Assembly (NCBI RefSeq): GCF_023065955.2
Contig: NW_026622852.1
Span: forward strand, 10,027,423-10,091,422
Direction of reading: 5' to 3'
DNA length: 64,000 nucleotides
Source of the DNA: Ursus arctos
Taxonomy: Eukaryota > Chordata > Mammalia > Carnivora > Ursidae
Position numbers and translations under genes: made by a program. Below are positions 63,525 through 64,000 of the stretch, piece after piece. Under the pieces are notes generated by a model. That model was given only the letters and a program-made list of their open reading frames with translations, searched no databases and was not told where the DNA came from. The first letter of the stretch is position 1, and the number at the start of each line of letters is the position of its first letter.

Positions 63525-63566
63525 CTAAGGGAGGCCCACTAAGCGAGGCCTGCTAAGGGAGGCGGA
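63525..63566. repeat. 14-bp tandem repeat, three copies
   Basis: CTAAGGGAGGCCCA, CTAAGCGAGGCCTG and CTAAGGGAGGCGGA stand head to tail 100 bp after the CCDC171 donor. Confidence 0.9.
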
Positions 63567-64000
63567 AGCTTCACGTGCCTGGAGGAGTGGGTGTGACCTT
63601 CACAGCAGTGGGACCGGGATGTGCGACCACGTGCTGCAGTCCCTGCTCCTTTGTGAACTCGTCCACAAAAGTCCGCGTGTGTCCTTTCTCCCGACCTTTG
63701 AGAACTGCTCATTCTTTTCTCCTTCTCAAGTGTCGTCTTCTCATGGTTTTGCTCATCCCCATTTCGGTGTGGTCATTACTTTGCCCTAATCTCGTTGGCT
63801 CTAGTTGTTCTGACTTCGCGCCCCAGCCGTGGTTCACGACTTCTCTTGAGGCATTCTTCGGGTTTTAGCTCCTGTTCCAACAGCTTCTACTTGGAGTTTA
63901 TATCCAAGAACTGCCGTGGCTTCTCTTTTTTGTATCCTTGATATCTGCCTTTTGGCGAGGTGCCGGCTTCTGGCTGATGCGCCTCTGATGTGAAAGATAG
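63567..64000 (+). other. CCDC171 intron 2, GC-richer start with two E-boxes
   Basis: CACGTG occurs at 63572-63577 and 63628-63633. A 97-codon ORF (63575-63868) crosses the segment but resembles nothing I know. A repeat or a regulatory element is possible. Confidence 0.35.

Larger units (their letters stand above)
54680..64000 (+). other. CCDC171: CCDC171 gene, 5' part, plus strand
   Basis: CCDC171 (C9orf93 in older human nomenclature) encodes a long coiled-coil protein of about 1,300 residues and poorly defined function. The window shows the promoter, a probable non-coding exon 1, an intron of about 8.3 kb and the first coding exon (63266-63425). The gene then leaves the window. It lies head to head with PSIP1, as in human 9p22.3, and that synteny supports the identification strongly because only 14 complete codons are visible. 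Confidence 0.8.

Noticed and set aside
63575..63868. 97-codon ORF in CCDC171 intron 2
   Set aside because: No recognisable similarity, no splice evidence; reported only as part of an unassigned segment.

Overview
This is mammalian nuclear DNA, almost certainly from a bear-lineage carnivore (Ursidae, possibly giant panda). It holds more than 40 tRNA-Lys-derived carnivore SINEs. These read 'GGGGCGCCTGGGTGGCTCAG' in plus orientation and 'AAGATTTTATTTATTTATTTGA...' in minus. Several (for example 38269-38462, 45764-45961, 47022-47222 and 47252-47452) carry the 'cagccagcgagagagggaacacaagcagggggagtgggagaggaagaagcaggctc' type of body that I associate with young bear SINEs. The species call is inference; 'caniform carnivore' is secure.

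Layout. (1) 1 to about 18.5 kb is the 5' part of PSIP1 (LEDGF) on the minus strand. Four coding exons are read directly (17604-17533, 14389-14313, 2508-2370, 101-1; the last runs off the window). They join in frame to give the complete PWWP domain and the start of the charged linker. The gene starts in a CpG island at about 17.6-18.7 kb with a probable non-coding first exon. (2) About 18.6-54.4 kb is intergenic and I found no protein-coding or structural RNA gene in it. It is built of carnivore SINEs, a >4 kb antisense L1 riddled with SINEs, L1 3' ends, MIR/L2 fragments, Tigger/MER2 and MER5A DNA-transposon fossils, old LTR pieces and simple repeats. (3) About 54.4-64 kb is the 5' end of CCDC171 on the plus strand. 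It has a CpG-island promoter with NRF1, CCAAT and GC-box motifs at 54.5-54.7 kb, a probable non-coding first exon, a repeat-bearing first intron, and the first coding exon at 63266-63425 (ATG at 63382).

The two genes are arranged head to head about 36 kb apart, matching the human 9p22.3 order SNAPC3-PSIP1(-)-CCDC171(+). This synteny supports both calls. PSIP1 encodes a chromatin reader and transcriptional co-activator; CCDC171 encodes a long coiled-coil protein of poorly defined function. Nothing in the sequence suggests that they act together.

I did not find a novel system. The items most worth a second look are local: inverted and nested SINE structures, a strong G-quadruplex tract in PSIP1 intron 1, a weak PSIP1 splice donor, a perfect hairpin next to an AT-rich tract, short tandem duplications, and a pair of E-boxes just inside CCDC171 intron 2. 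The open reading frames of 60-220 residues scattered through the window are chance ORFs in repeats or CpG islands, not genes.
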